DNA from: Prochlorococcus sp. AG-347-L20
Lineage (GTDB): Bacteria; Cyanobacteriota; Cyanobacteriia; PCC-6307; Cyanobiaceae
NCBI GenBank assembly: GCA_003281225.1
Contig: QCCP01000010.1
Span: 1 to 64,000, forward strand
Reading direction: 5' to 3'
Length of the DNA stretch: 64,000 nucleotides
The notes under the pieces are model-generated. The model was not told where the DNA came from. It worked only from the letters and a program-made list of their open reading frames with translations, and did no database searches. This document shows, piece by piece, positions 63,935-64,000 of this stretch. A program made the translations under genes and the position numbers. Within the stretch, counting starts at the first letter, position 1. The number at the start of each line of letters is the position of its first letter.

Positions 63935-64000
63935 ATGCCTTATATTAGTGTTTCGACTTCAGCAAAAGTTAATGATAAAGATAAATTGCTCGAAGAAATT
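63935..64000 (+). CDS. MIF/tautomerase-family protein (partial, N-terminus only)
   Basis: Twenty-two residues are visible, from ATG at 63,935: MPYISVSTSAKVNDKDKLLE. The Pro directly after Met is the catalytic base of the tautomerase/MIF superfamily, and the strand-helix pattern fits cyanobacterial MIF homologs. The rest lies beyond the window. The physiological role in Prochlorococcus is not known. Confidence 0.7.
   Translation, partial: MPYISVSTSAKVNDKDKLLEEI

Overview
The window looks like the chromosome of a high-light-type Prochlorococcus, a marine picocyanobacterium. The DNA is very A/T-rich. It carries a Pcb chlorophyll-binding antenna gene next to flavodoxin, cyanobacterial families such as Ycf46, DUF2808 and DUF3386, and a compact layout with many 1-11 base overlaps and many GTG/TTG starts. 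Species and strain cannot be fixed from the sequence alone.

Region 1 (1 to about 39,870) is a surface-polysaccharide island, mostly on the minus strand. Three blocks can be read. (a) 1-18,280 is a variable block. It encodes an epimerase, a Gfo/Idh/MocA oxidoreductase, a GT2 transferase, an O-antigen polymerase/ligase-like membrane protein, two putative GT-B-like proteins, two aldo/keto reductases, a radical SAM protein, a 2OG-Fe(II) dioxygenase and an SDR. It ends in an apparent nonulosonic-acid (sialic-acid-like) module with two NeuA-like cytidylyltransferases and two multi-domain NeuB fusions. (b) 18,287-31,260 holds an initiating sugar-phosphate transferase and the nucleotide-sugar genes gmd, rfbB, rfbA, fcl, a UDP-glucose dehydrogenase, a UDP-xylose synthase, galE, manC and glf. 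These predict GDP-fucose, dTDP-4-keto-6-deoxyglucose, UDP-glucuronate/xylose, UDP-galactose/galactofuranose and GDP-mannose. (c) 31,257-39,872 has GT4 transferases, an MsbA-like ABC exporter, a second initiating transferase, a GT39-like membrane glycosyltransferase and a second O-antigen ligase. Together these could make donors, start glycans on a lipid, extend and modify them, and export or ligate them.

Region 2 starts at a tRNA-Arg(UCU) gene (39,897-39,970), a plausible island boundary, and continues to about 53,460 as conserved housekeeping DNA: rsmI, cysQ, pnp, rpsN, rseP, serS, ycf46, yidC, a PH-domain gene, rnpA, rpmH (too short for most ORF calls), a DUF2808 gene, aroH and sppA.

Region 3 (53,515-64,000) is mixed: a DMT exporter, a tetrahydrobiopterin glucosyltransferase-like GT4, a GT39-like transferase, an AEC permease, a SemiSWEET, flavodoxin and an IsiA-like Pcb protein with a clear terminator, DUF3386, a methyltransferase-like gene, a 57-residue ORF and the start of a MIF/tautomerase-family gene.

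The most notable points are the two NeuB fusion architectures in the putative nonulosonate module and a 15-bp long-range inverted repeat that could sequester the pcb start codon. No transposase, integrase, CRISPR array or rRNA gene was seen.
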